Source of the DNA: Ridgeia piscesae
Taxonomy: Eukaryota; Annelida; Polychaeta; Sabellida; Siboglinidae
Direction of reading: 5' to 3'
DNA: 64,000 nt
NCBI GenBank assembly: GCA_025642075.2
Contig: JAODUO010001329.1
Coordinates: 1-64,000, forward strand
In this document: positions 1 to 10,434 of the stretch, piece by piece
How the letters are laid out: each line of letters opens with the position of its first letter
How positions within the stretch are numbered: position 1 is the first letter of the stretch
Translations under genes and position numbers: made by a program
The notes under the pieces: model-generated
Told to the model about the DNA's origin: nothing
The model's database searches: none
What the model saw: the letters and a program-made list of their open reading frames with translations, nothing else

Positions 1-596
1 TCACTGTTAGTGACTTATTGTAGGACTTCTTGTGTTGCGTTCACTGTCAATGACTGATTGTAGGAGTTCTTGTGTTGTGTTCACTGGCAGTGACTGATTG
101 TAGGACTTCTTGTGTTGTGTTCACTGTCAATGTCTGATTGTAGGAGTTCTTGTGTTGTGTTCACTGTTAGTGACTTATTGTAGGACTTCTTGTGTTGTGT
201 GCACTGTCAGTGACTGATTGTAGGAGTGCTTGTGTTGTGTTCACTGTCAATGCCTGATTGTAGGAGTTCTTGTGTTGTGTTCACTGTCAATGACTGATTG
301 TAGGAGTGCTTGTGTTGTGTTCACTGTCAATGCCTGATTGTAGGAGTTCTTGTGTTGTGTTCACTGTCAATGACTGATTGTAGGAGTGCTTGTGTTGTGT
401 TCACTGTCAATGCCTGATTGTAGGAGTTCTTGTGTTGTGTTCACTGTCAATGCCTGATTGTAGGAGTGCTTGTGTTGTGTTCACTGTCAGTGACTGATTG
501 TAGGACTTCTTGTGTTGTGTTCACTGTCAATGCCTGATTGTAGGAGTTCTTGTGTTGTGTTCACTGTCAATGACTGATTGCAGGAGTTCTTGTTCT
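1..596. repeat. 40-bp minisatellite in the LAP3 intron, about 15 units
   Basis: Fifteen head-to-tail units with a period of exactly 40 bases run from the window edge to the last intronic bases before the exon at 605. Units differ by a few substitutions (GTTAG/GTCAA/GTCAG, GACTTCT/GAGTTCT/GAGTGCT). Each unit contains a version of CTGATTGTAGGAGTT, which closely matches the true acceptor CTGATTGCAGGAGTT at 594-608. The array therefore looks like repeated duplication of the intron-exon boundary. The array probably continues upstream of the window. Confidence 0.97.
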
Positions 597-604
597 GATT
601 GCAG

Positions 605-698
605 GAGTTTGTCAGCAACAAACATTGGATGCACCTCGACATTGCTGGAGTTATGTCCAACAAATCTGAAGTGCCGTACTTGAATAAAGGAATGGCCG
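605..698 (+). CDS. LAP3: Leucine aminopeptidase (M17, LAP3-like), penultimate coding exon
   Basis: This internal exon encodes part of the C-terminal catalytic domain of a cytosolic leucine aminopeptidase, a two-metal enzyme that removes N-terminal residues from peptides and normally forms hexamers. Seen: the translation from GAG at 605 includes HLDIAGVMSNK and VPYLNKGMAG, in the order found in animal LAP3 near the C-terminus. LDIAG followed by the GMxG turn is characteristic of the M17 family. The exon is bounded by TTGCAG at 599-604 and the donor G|GTGAGA at 698/699, and the last codon is split so that glycine is completed by the next exon. The metal ligands and catalytic lysine lie in earlier exons outside the window. 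A further open stretch after 699 is intronic. The upstream acceptor is embedded in an array of near-identical decoys. Confidence 0.93.
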
Positions 699-973
699 GT
701 GAGAATATGCCTCAACTCAATGTTGGTTATGTCCATCAACTTCAAGATCGTACTGTGAAAACATGTGATTACGTCTCCAACTTTGTTTGCTGTGTTACCG
801 TTTATAGACACTCGGCATCGGGTACCTATTGGCAGGGGCTCATGTTGACATGCATTGGCAGTATGAAATATAGAATAATTGTATAGAAACTCATTTCAAT
901 TGCATTGTCATGTAGGTTTTACAAATTGAATATGTTCTCTGATGCAGGTCCACAAATCGTTCTTTTGTTTCAG

Positions 974-1029
974 GTCGCCCAACAAGAACTCTCGTGGAGT
1001 TCCTAGCTGAGATGAGCAAACAGAATTAG
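974..1029 (+). CDS. LAP3: Leucine aminopeptidase (LAP3-like), terminal coding exon
   Basis: A short last exon follows the acceptor TTTGTTTCAG (964-973). It completes the split glycine codon and then reads RPTRTLVEFLAEMSKQN before TAG at 1027-1029. The RPTRTL(V/I)EFL motif is the conserved C-terminal helix of animal LAP3 proteins, and the protein ends within a few residues of the usual family end. The intron from 699 to 973 is 275 bases with a GT..AG boundary and a pyrimidine-rich acceptor. Phase and order agree with the exon at 605-698, so both belong to one gene whose 5' part lies before the window. No canonical AATAAA was found in the next 370 bases, so the transcript end is not located. 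Confidence 0.92.
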
Positions 1030-1591
1030 GAAAACATCACATAATGCAGATCTACAAAGCGTTGTGTAAATGATGCTTCATTTGCAACTTTTATTTTTAT
1101 CCATTTAATTTCATATTCACGAAGATGTAATATATGTTTAGCCTGTATCAATTTTCAAAGGCAACTGATTATTTTCTATGATTTATCATTCTCGTTGTTT
1201 TTTCAGTATTATTTTATTGTTTTTTGACTGCAAATAATGATAACAAAAGCATTAATATTGTATTATGGGTGAAGGCTCTTACTACACAAGTAGTAAGGAA
1301 CATAGGTAATTGTGTTTGTAATTACATGTAACCTAGAACAGTTATCAAAAGTAAAAGTGGATGATACAAATATCTGTTCTGTGTTTGTTGATGTGAAGGG
1401 CACCTAATGTACTTTGTATTCTCCTCATTTCTCATTAAATCTTCTCCAGTGTTTACTCAGACTGGGTGCAGCTGGTCTTATACAGGTGTCACAGTCAGTG
1501 TGTCCTTTCACTGATGTCCCAATGGGCCAGGTTGACGTCATCAATCTGATGTCAGTGGCCATAATGCAGATGTTCCGCGGTCATTGCAGCT
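1030..1591. other. LAP3 3' untranslated and intergenic sequence
   Basis: AT-rich sequence after the LAP3 stop. It should contain the 3' UTR and polyadenylation site, but I see no AATAAA. An open stretch at 1414-1629 has no recognisable family and is not called. Confidence 0.5.
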
Positions 1592-1613
1592 GTGTCACAA
1601 GGACGTCTTGGTT
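1592..1613 (+). repeat. Solitary 22-base match to the 37-bp minisatellite unit
   Basis: GTGTCACAAGGACGTCTTGG and the two following bases are identical to the core of the 37-bp units that begin 1.56 kb downstream, in the same orientation. It stands alone, with unrelated sequence on both sides. A 22-base exact match is very unlikely by chance. Confidence 0.85.
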
Positions 1614-1731
1614 TCTGAATCAAATATAAATAGGAGGCATTTAAAAATTTCAAATACACATGTTCAAATGCATTACAATAACAACACTTCAAAACCAGGG
1701 GGGCATATTCAAGAGTAGTATATCAGATGGG

Positions 1732-2565
1732 TCCAGACATGGGGTCAAATACATTTGTATTTGAAAGTATTTTAATAATTTTTAAAGTATTTGTATTTGA
1801 TGTTTAGGAATTAAAAGTATTTGTAGTTAACTACTTTCCTAAAGTATTTGAGTTGTTCAAATATTGTTTTGAAATACATTGTCAGTATCAACATTTCTTT
1901 TTCACTGTCACATGTAATGCCTGCCAAACTGATTACCTTAATGCACTGCAACTTCACCCAACAGTGCTAATTACTGATGAAGACACTTAACAGCAGGCTT
2001 CCCCCATGGCCCTGCAGTGACCACAACTTGTGATTGCTCACAGCCAGAGGATGGACCTAACAGTGACCATAGGTCAATATCCCCTTTTGTTCTTTAGTCA
2101 GGTGTCAATTTGGCACCAGGTTATTCTGGTTTCCTGGCTGACTTTGAAGTCTAGCCTTCCTCACAACATGATTAGCAGTGTCTCTTCTGAGGGCAACATA
2201 GGCGTTATATTATTATGGACCTCCTGGCTTAACATACAAACAATATATTTTGGCCTTTACCTCTTTCAGTCAGTTGTCACTGTGATGCAGTTAGCAATAA
2301 CAATACTCCCTAGCACTGGTCTGCCTGTCATCATATGAGCAAAACACTAATTATGCCTATAAACTAGATGTCTCAATATATGTTGCTTTTCTTTTACCTA
2401 TATAGTAATACAAAATGAAAAGTATTTGAAAAATATATGAAAAAGTATTTGAAATACTTTTCAATGTATTCATATTTATATACATTTATATTTAAAAAGT
2501 ATTTGTAATCCCTCAATAATATTTGTATTTAAATACATTTCAATGTATTTGAACCCATGTCTGGA
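1732..2565. mobile_element. Non-autonomous TIR element (MITE-like), about 834 bp
   Basis: The left end TCCAGACATGGGGTCAAATA and the right end, read on the other strand, TCCAGACATGGGTTCAAATA are inverted copies. Both are followed inward by repeated AAATACATTTGTATTTGA-like blocks. The inner part contains no recognisable transposase. An open frame at 2030-2338 matches nothing I know. No target-site duplication is obvious, so the superfamily is not assigned. Confidence 0.8.
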
Positions 2566-3036
2566 TGGAACAAACACAGAATGGTTGTGGACTTAGACAG
2601 GTTTACAGTTTGCACTTAATTAAACATAATAGACAGGGATTTAGCAGCTAACCGCCCAGACCCAGTCAGGATTCTGGATGTTGGAAATATGACCAGTCAT
2701 TCACACCATACTGACAGAGCAAACAGTACAGGTGGGGCTGTGGCCTGGCTTCTAAAATTACAACGCAAGATGTTAGGGGATGCTTATCTCTTGCAGTGCT
2801 TCCCAGGGACTGTCACAATATAACTTGTACTTTGTACTAAGCAGGAGGGTGAGGAGATGTTGCTTCTCTGGGAAGACAAGGTATTAATTAGGGAAATCTG
2901 ACTGAATATTTATTTAACTGAAATGCTCAACAGTAATAGAAAATGAATACCTTGATTATTACTACATTTATTAGATTACTTCTAATATTTTTATCTGTCT
3001 AATATATTTGCTTGCAACTGTTCATATGAAAAAAAT
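2566..3036. other. Unannotated spacer
   Basis: No coding signal, RNA gene or repeat recognised. Confidence 0.4.
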
Positions 3037-3176
3037 GTAATCGTGAGAAGTAATCGTGAGTACGATTACTTTGGTAATGTACTCGAGTACAAGTACGATT
3101 ACTTTCCTTCGTACTCAAGTACGAGTACTCAAAAGTACGAGTACAAGTACACGAGTACGATTACTCCATCTCTGGT
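3037..3176. repeat. GTACT/GATTAC-rich block, possible transposon end
   Basis: A 140-base block is built from alternating short palindromic words (GTAATCG, CGATTAC, ACTCGAGTAC, AAGTACGAGTACTC). It ends in GATTACTCCATCTCTGG exactly where the 37-bp array starts. Such GTACT-rich subterminal blocks occur at the ends of some DNA transposons, but no partner end was found in the window. Confidence 0.45.
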
Positions 3177-6100
3177 CACAAGGACGTCTTGGTTCATCCA
3201 GTGTTTGTCGTGCCACAAGGACGTCTTGGTTCCTCCAGTGTTTGTCGTGCCACAAAGACGTCTTGGTTCCTCCAGTGTTTGTCGTGTCACAAGGACGTCT
3301 TGGTTCCTCCAGTGTTTGTCGTGTCACAAAGACGTCTTGGTTCCTCCAGTGTTTGTCGTGTCACAAGGACGTCTTGGTTCCTCCAGTGTTTGTCGTGTCA
3401 CAAGGACGTCTTGGTTCCTCCAGTGTTTGTCGTGTCACAAGGACGTCTTGGTTCCTCCAGTGTTTGTCGTGTCACAAGGACGTCTTGGTTCCTCCAGTGT
3501 TTGTGGTGTCACAAGGACGTCTTGGTTCCTCCAGTGTTTGTCGTGTCACAAGGACGTCTTGGTTCCTCCAATGTTTGTCGTGTCACAAGGACGTCTTGGT
3601 TCCTCCAATGTTTGTTGTGTCACAAGGACGTCTTGGTTCCTCCAATGTTTGTCGTGTCACAAGGATGTCTTGGTTCCTCCAATGTTTGTCGTGTCACAAG
3701 GACGTCTTGGTTCCTCCAATGTTTGTAGTGTTACAAGGACGTCTTGGTTCCTACAATGTTTGTCGTGTCACAAGGACGTCTTGGTTCATCCAGTGTTTGT
3801 CGTACCACAAGGACGTCCTGGTTCCTCCAATGTTTGTCGTGTTACGAGGACGTCCTGGTTCCTCAAGTGTTTGTCGTATCACAAGGACGTCTTGGTTCCT
3901 CCAGTGTTTGTCGTACCACAAGGACGTCCTGGTTCCTCCAATATTTGTTGTGTTACAAGGATGACTTGGTTCCTCCAGTGTTTGTCGTATCACAAGGACG
4001 TCTTGGTTCCTCCAGTGTTTGTCGTACCACAAGGACGTCCTGGTTCCTCCAATGTTTGTCGTGCCACAAGGACGTCTTGGTTCCTCCAGTGTTTGTCGTA
4101 TCACAAGGACGTCTTGGTTCCTCAAGTGTTTGTCGTATCACAAGGACGTCCTGGTTTCTCCAATGTTTGTCGTGCCACAAGGTCGTCTTGGTTCCTCCAG
4201 TGTTTGTCGTATCACAAGGACGTCTTGGTTCCTCAAGTGTTTGTCGTACCACAAGGACGTCTTGGTTCCTCCAGTGTTTGTCGTACCACAAGGACGTCTT
4301 GGTTCCTCCAGTGTTTGTCGTATCACAAGGACGTCTTGGTTCCTCCAGTGTTTGTCGTACCACAAGGACGTCTTGGTTCCTCCAGTGTTTGTCGTATCAC
4401 AAGGACGTCTTGGTTCCTCAAGTGTTTGTCGTATCACAAGGACGTCCTGGTTCCTCAAGTGTTTGTCGTATCACAAGGACGTCTTGGTTCCTCCAGTGTT
4501 TGTGGTATCACAAGGACGTCTTGGTTCCTCCAGTGTTTGTCGTATCACAAGGACGTCTGGTTCTATGTTGTCGTGCTCTTTTTCAAGTGTTTGTCGTATC
4601 ACAAGGACGTCTTGGTTCCTCAGTGTTTGTCGTATCACAAGGACGTCTTGGTTCCTCAAGTGTTTGTCGTATCACAAGGACGTCTTGGTTCCTCCAGTGT
4701 TTGTCGTATCACAAGGACGTCTTGGTTCCTCCAATGTTTGTCGTGTCACAAGGACGTCTTGGTTCCTCCAGTGTTTGTCGTATCACAAGGACGTCTTGGT
4801 TCCTCCAATGTTTGTCGTGTCACAAGGACGTCTTGGTTCCTCCAGTGTTTGTCGTATCACAAGGACGTCTTGGTTCCTCCAATGTTTGTTGTGTTACAAG
4901 GATGACTTGGTTCCTCCAGTGTTTGTCGTATCACAAGGACGTCTTGGTTCCTCCAATGTTTGTCGTGTCACAAGGACGTCTTGGTTCCTCCAGTGTTTGT
5001 CGTATCACAAGGACGTCTTGGTTCCTCCAATGTTTGTCGTATCACAAGGACGTCTTGGTTCCTCCAATGTTTGTCGTGTCCACAAGGACGTCTTGGTTCC
5101 TCCAGTGTTTGTCGTATCACAAGGACGTCTTGGTTCCTCCAATGTTTGTTGTGTCACAAGGACGTCTTGGTTCCTCCAATGTTTGTCGTGTCACAAGGAC
5201 GTCTTGGTTCCTCCAATGTGTGTCGTGTCACAAGGACGTCTTGGTTCCTCCAATGTTTGTAGTGTTACAAGGACGTCTTGGTTCCTCCAATGTTTGTCGT
5301 GTTACAAGGACGTCTTGGTTCCTCAATGTTTGTCGTGTCACAAGGACGTCTTGGTTCCTCCAGTGTTTGTCGTGCCACAAGGACGTCCTTGGTTCCTCCA
5401 ATGTTTGTCGTGTTACAAGGACGTCTTGGTTCCTCAAGTGTTTGTCGTGTCACAAGGACGTCTTGGTTCCTCCAGTGTTTGTCGTACCACAAGGACGTCC
5501 TGGTTCCTCCAATGTTTGTCGTGTTACAAGGATGTCTTGGTTCCTCCAGTGTTTGTCGTATCACAAGGACGTCTTGGTTCCTCCAGTGTTTGTCGTACCA
5601 CAAGGACGTCTTGGTTCCTCCAGTGTTTGTCGTTCACAAGGACGTCTTGGTTCCTCCAGTGTTTGTCGTATCACAAGGACGTCCTGGTTCCTCCAGTGTT
5701 TGTCGTGCCACAAGGACGTCTTGGTTCCTCCAGTGTTTGTCGTATCACAAGGACGTCTTGGTTCCTCAAGTGTTTGTCGTATCACAAGGACGTCTTGGTT
5801 CCTCCAGTGTTTGTCGTACCACAAGGACGTCTTGGTTCCTCCAGTGTTTGTCGTACCACAAGGACGTCTTGGTTCCTCCAGTGTTTGTCGTACCACAAGG
5901 ACGTCTTGGTTCCTCCAGTGTTTGTCGTATCACAAGGACGTCTTGGTTCCTCCAGTGTTTGTCGTATCACAAGGACGTCTTGGTTCCTCAAGTGTTTGTC
6001 GTATCACAAGGACGTCTTGGTTCCTCAAGTGTTTGTCGTATCACAAGGACGTCTGGTTCCTCCAGTGTTTGTCGTATCCACAAGGACGTCTTGGTTCCTC

Positions 6101-7318
6101 CAGTGTTTGTCGTATCACAAGGACGTCTTGGTTCCTCAAGTGTTTGTCGTATCACAAGGACGTCCTGGTTCCTCAAGTGTTTGTCGTATCACAAGGACGT
6201 CTTGGTTCCTCCAGTGTTTGTCGTATCACAAGGACGTCTTGGTTCCTCCAGTGTTTGTCGTATCACAAGGACGTCCTGGTTCCTCCAATGTTTGTTGTGT
6301 TACAAGGATGACTTGGTTCCTCCAGTGTTTGTCGTATCACAAGGACGTCTTGGTTCCTCCAATGTTTGTCGTATCACAAGGACGTCCTGGTTCCTCCAAT
6401 GTTTGTCGTGCCACAAGGACGTCTTGGTTCCTCCAGTGTTTGCCGTATCACAAGGACGTCTTGGTTCCTCCAATGTTTGTTGTGTTACAAGGACGTCTTG
6501 GTTCCTCCAGTGTTTGCCGTATCACAAGGACGTCTTGGTTCCTCCAGTGTTTGTCGTATCACAAGGACGTCTTGGTTCCTCCAGTGTTTGCCGTGTCACA
6601 AGGACGTCTTGGTTCCTCCAGTGTTTGCCGTGTCACAAGGACGTCCTGGTTCCTCCAATGTTTGTCGTGCCACAAGGACGTCTTGGTTCCTCCAGTGTTT
6701 GCCGTATCACAAGGACGTCTTGGTTCCTCCAGTGTTTGTCGTATCACAAGGACGTCTTGGTTCCTCCAGTGTTTGCCGTGTCACAAGGACGTCTTGGTTC
6801 CTCCAATGTTTGTCGTGCCACAAGGACGTCCTGGTTCCTCCAATATTTGTTGTGTTACAAGGATGACTTGGTTGCTCCAGTGTTTGTCGTGCCACAAGGA
6901 CGTCTTGGTTCCTCCAGTGTTTGTCGTGCCACAAGGACGTCTTGGTTCCTCCAGTGTTTGTCGTGCCACAAGGACGTCTTGGTTCCTCCAGTGTTTGTCG
7001 TGCCACAAGGACGTCTTGGTTCCTCCAGTGTTTGTCGTGCCACAAGGACGTCTTGGTTCCTCCAGTGTTTGTCGTGCCACAAGGACGTCTTCGTTCCTCC
7101 AGTGTTTGTCGTGCCACAAGGAAGTCTTGGTTCCTCCAGTGTTTGTCGTGCCACAAGGAAGTCTTGGTTCCTCCAGTGTTTGTCGTGCCACAAGGACGTC
7201 TTGGTTCTCCCAGTGTTTGTCGTGCCACAAGGAAGTCTTGGTTCCTCCAGTGTTTGTCGTGCCGCAAGGACGTCTTGGTTCCTCCAGTGTTTGTCGTGCC
7301 ACAAGGACGTCTTGGTTC
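3177..7318. repeat. 37-bp minisatellite, about 110 units
   Basis: Head-to-tail 37-base units containing AAGGACGTCTTGGTTCCTCC and GTGTTTGTCGT. The ACGT core lies in an imperfect dyad (CAAG-G-ACGTCTTG). Common variants change GTGCCACAAG to GTATCACAAG or GTGTTACAAG, CTCCAG to CTCCAA or CTCAAG, and GTCTTGG to GTCCTGG. A rare variant (ATGACTTGG) occurs at 3961, 4902, 6308 and 6863. An irregular unit with an inserted TTCTATGTTGTCGTGCTC lies near 4558. The plus strand of the unit has no stop codon and 37 is not a multiple of three, so long open frames of up to about 1,100 codons cycle through all three frames. They are artefacts of the repeat. Confidence 0.98.
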
Positions 7319-7620
7319 TATGCCTCGCTGCCGCCACGCTACAGCGTCGCTGTCGCCACTTTATGCCTAGTTACCGCCACGCAGCATAGCGTACCACAAT
7401 GTACGTTGTATCCACGTTGTACTACGTTGTTGTAGTACGTTGTTGTAATACGTTGTACCACGTTGTGGTAGGTTGTGGGATAACGCAACCGAATTTTGAA
7501 AATGTTCAAAATTAAAATTTCCAGTTCACATTGTGTCACGTTTGATCACGCTTTAGCCACGTTGTTCCACGTTTGCTCACGTTGTAGCCAAGCTCTGCAA
7601 CGTAGCTTAACCTAGCGGCT
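7319..7620. repeat. ACGTTGT-rich degenerate block next to the 37-bp array
   Basis: After the array breaks off at GGTTCTATG, the words ACGTTGT, CACGTTGT and ACGTTGTA recur about ten times between 7400 and 7600. A hairpin with arms AATTTTGAA and TTCAAAATT lies near 7492-7513. It looks like a decayed repeat or element end. No gene is visible. Confidence 0.4.
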
Positions 7621-8259
7621 AAAACGTTACACTACGACTCGGGTATGACAAACGTCAACATCAGTAACAACACTGACACGTGCCAAACGCAGCGAACCAT
7701 GTCCGATCGCCTCGTACTCGTCTTGCAGACATCCCGATAAAGTGCGGTGTCGTTAGTGCGGGGAACGGGGACATAAAGAACAGCACTGTACCAGTGATTA
7801 GGAACTGGCCCTAAGAGAGCTGGTCGTGGGACGTATGTACCAACTGACAAACTCTGATACAACGTTGTATTGTGTTAACAATCCCGCAGCGATTAAAATG
7901 TGCCTTCCGTGATTAATTTAAAAGCTTATTTTAGCAACGAAACAAAGCAGGAACAGTACGTAACTGTAGCAAGACATGATGTTTCACTTATATGAGTTTG
8001 TGAGACATAGTCTAAAGACATCGACATGCTCATGGACGAGCCGGTTGTGTAGCTTGCAACATTAGCCGTAGAGACTGAATGTTAGGGGCCTTGTTACAAC
8101 CGATAATGTAATAACTGCCTGATAATGTAATAACATCGCCTGATTTTTTCTCTGATAATGTAATAAACTCCTCTTGCCGTTTTTAATGTGATGTTTTAAA
8201 TGGACAATACAGTCTTTTGAATCTTGGATCTAAGATGTATGGGGCCAAATGAAAAACCA
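7621..8259. other. Spacer with three short GATAATGTAATAA repeats
   Basis: No gene recognised. The word GATAATGTAATAA occurs three times at 8102-8166, spaced about 20-35 bases apart. Confidence 0.4.
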
Positions 8260-9260
8260 CATTTGATATGGCTTTATCAGCCATTGAATGGGAACCCCTA
8301 TTTAGTCTCGAGTCATATGCAGATCAGTATTTTAATTATCAAACAGTTATTTGCAATCTCATGGAAATAAGCTTTCCTACTAAAAACGTAGCGAGGCATA
8401 CGGCTGATAAACCATGTAATACAGACTGGTTCAGAGAATTAGTACGTAAAATTCAGCGCGCTCACATGACTGGTGATATGAACCAAGCATTTAAATTATT
8501 TTCATAACAAGGTTAACCGAGCCGCTTCGAGACTTAAGTACAATTGTACCATTTGTTACATGGCCGCCACTACGTTCTACCAACACAAATTGCAGCAATG
8601 AATGGATCAGGATCCAACGATTTATGGAAACTCATGAAACAAATAATGGCACTTAATAAAACAACTCACGCATGCATGGTCTTGCTAAAAAACGAATGGT
8701 GATAGTGGGCTACTGGTCAGTAGAATGAACGAGTTCTTTGTGTCTGTAAGTGGACATTTGCCTCGTCTAAATAAGAATGACAAGGTGTTCACAGTTAACA
8801 AAGAACTGCCAGATCAATATGTGGTAACTGGTAAGTATATTTACTACTTTGAAAGCTTCACACAGTGTTAACGTGAACAAGGCTACGGGGCCTGACAACA
8901 TTCCAGCGTTGGTATTAAGAAATCACGCAAATTTTCCCACCCCTCCATTAACTGCAGAGAGAATAAGAGAAGGTGTATTCCTATGGAATGGAACATGGTC
9001 AATGTAATGCCGTTGCCAAAACTTGTGTCAATTGAGAAAAAAATATTATACCCATAGCTGCCCATTTGTTTGAATCAATAATAATAAGAATGGTGGACGA
9101 AGCCGTTGAGGGTGAAATTGATGCTAAGCATTTGGTGGAATTAGCGTAACTTCCACAACAGGCGTCCTTGTCGAAATGGTTCACTTATGGTATGATGCCG
9201 CTGATAAAATGGATTTTTATGTCAGAGTTGTAATGCTAGAGTTTAGCCAGATATTGAGAA
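8260..9260 (+). mobile_element. Decayed non-LTR retrotransposon (LINE) fragment, RT region
   Basis: Conceptual translation gives broken pieces of a LINE ORF2. An endonuclease-RT linker starts near 8268 (WFRELVRKIQRAH, then the DLWKLMKQI stretch). Next comes the start of the reverse transcriptase, KATGPDNIPALVLRN at 8879-8923. Two RT blocks in shifted frames follow (VNVMPLPKL near 8999; PIAAHLFESIIIRMV near 9054). The last piece (GVLVEMVHLWYDAAD, then VMLEFSQ) is at 9160-9250, where the first catalytic Asp block should be. The expected Asp is replaced by Glu and several stops and frameshifts intervene, so this is a dead copy. No FADD block or 3' tail is recognisable. Confidence 0.75.
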
Positions 9261-10186
9261 AACACCGCCGTGAAACGACTGGTGAAGTGTTTAATTGTTA
9301 TGCATACACTGCCGCCAATTTTGTTAACAAGTCAGTGATTTTGGACGTCCCGCGCGCTTTCAGCGTTTGCCGTCTATGCACACGCTCTGGCAAATGAATT
9401 GGCAGAGTAAGCTAAAAGCAAAGTTCATGTGTGCGAATCGTATTTCAGATATATTTCCCCACAAGTATTAGCCTTCTGAACAAGGTAACTGACAGCCGGT
9501 AAGTTCACCGATCGTGTTCTTGCAACGTGTTGCGTACATAGATTGTAGATTGTTCCTGCGTCACGTTTATTTAAACTGAGCGGATGCCGTCGTGTTTTAG
9601 GCCAACAGAACAATTGTTGTTTGTACTTTTTGGTATTTGGGCCAGCCCCACGTGTCTTGCGTTGTTGTGCGCTTACGTTCTGAGAAAAGCATGGTACTTT
9701 GCAGGAAGCTTTACATATTCAGCTTCTTTGACTTAACGGTTATTTTTAAAAATTGCTCTCCGTGATTTTTACGATTGTTTCAACTTATCAAACATAAACA
9801 GACATCAGTTGTCTAGGAACGACTTTAAACAAAACATACTAACCATCTACGTTAGTTGTAATATTCACAGAGCCTATTAGCAAAATGAATGAAAGTTGAA
9901 ACTTTATTAAATTTTGATTACTTGGTAACTACAGTGTTACTACAAAAGCGCATTTTCCACGACGCAGTGCATTGTGGTCCATAAATTTACAAATCTTACA
10001 AATATTTAAATTAGTGCCGCCATTACCGTAAAATCGATTTTTGTTTTGGAAAGATAATTTTGGTTGTGGGTTTGAGGGCACCAAGATCAATGGGCAGGAC
10101 CTAGGTCAATATTTCTGTCAAGGGTACGACTCCAACGCCATTTGAGAAGAAAATTGTAAATTCCCAATAAAATAATTAATATTCAA
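9261..10186. other. Unannotated spacer upstream of the transporter exon
   Basis: No coding family, RNA gene or tandem repeat recognised. It may include 5' regulatory sequence of the transporter at 10435, but no TATA box or other definite promoter element was identified. Confidence 0.4.
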
Positions 10187-10262
10187 ACACATATACAAAC
10201 ACACGACGCACATACATACACACAACACGCACGCACGCACACGCACACACGCACGCACACGC
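10187..10262. repeat. CA-rich microsatellite (imperfect)
   Basis: Mixed CACA, CGCA and CATA dinucleotide tract about 170 bases before the transporter start codon. Confidence 0.85.
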
Positions 10263-10434
10263 CCAGGTAGTAAACTGTATAACATAGTTGTATATATCAT
10301 GCCGTATATTATCATTTTGATGATGTAACACAACTGACTTATGCACGCAGGCTAAACTGAACGTCTTCTGTGTGCGCCGTGGTCGGCTGACAGGTCGCTG
10401 ACACAACGACGACGACGACGAATCGTAGATTAGC

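Noticed and set aside
1..596. CRISPR-like array of direct repeats
   Set aside because: No spacers. The units are contiguous, in a eukaryotic intron, and there are no cas genes.
2030..2338. 102-codon open frame inside the TIR element
   Set aside because: No similarity to a transposase or any known family. It is a chance frame in a non-autonomous element.
3043..7435. Open frames of 620-1,138 codons in the 37-bp array, possibly a repeat protein
   Set aside because: The 37-bp unit has no stop codon on the plus strand in any frame and 37 is not a multiple of three, so all three frames stay open automatically. Frequent indels shift frame without selection. The peptide has no plausible fold.
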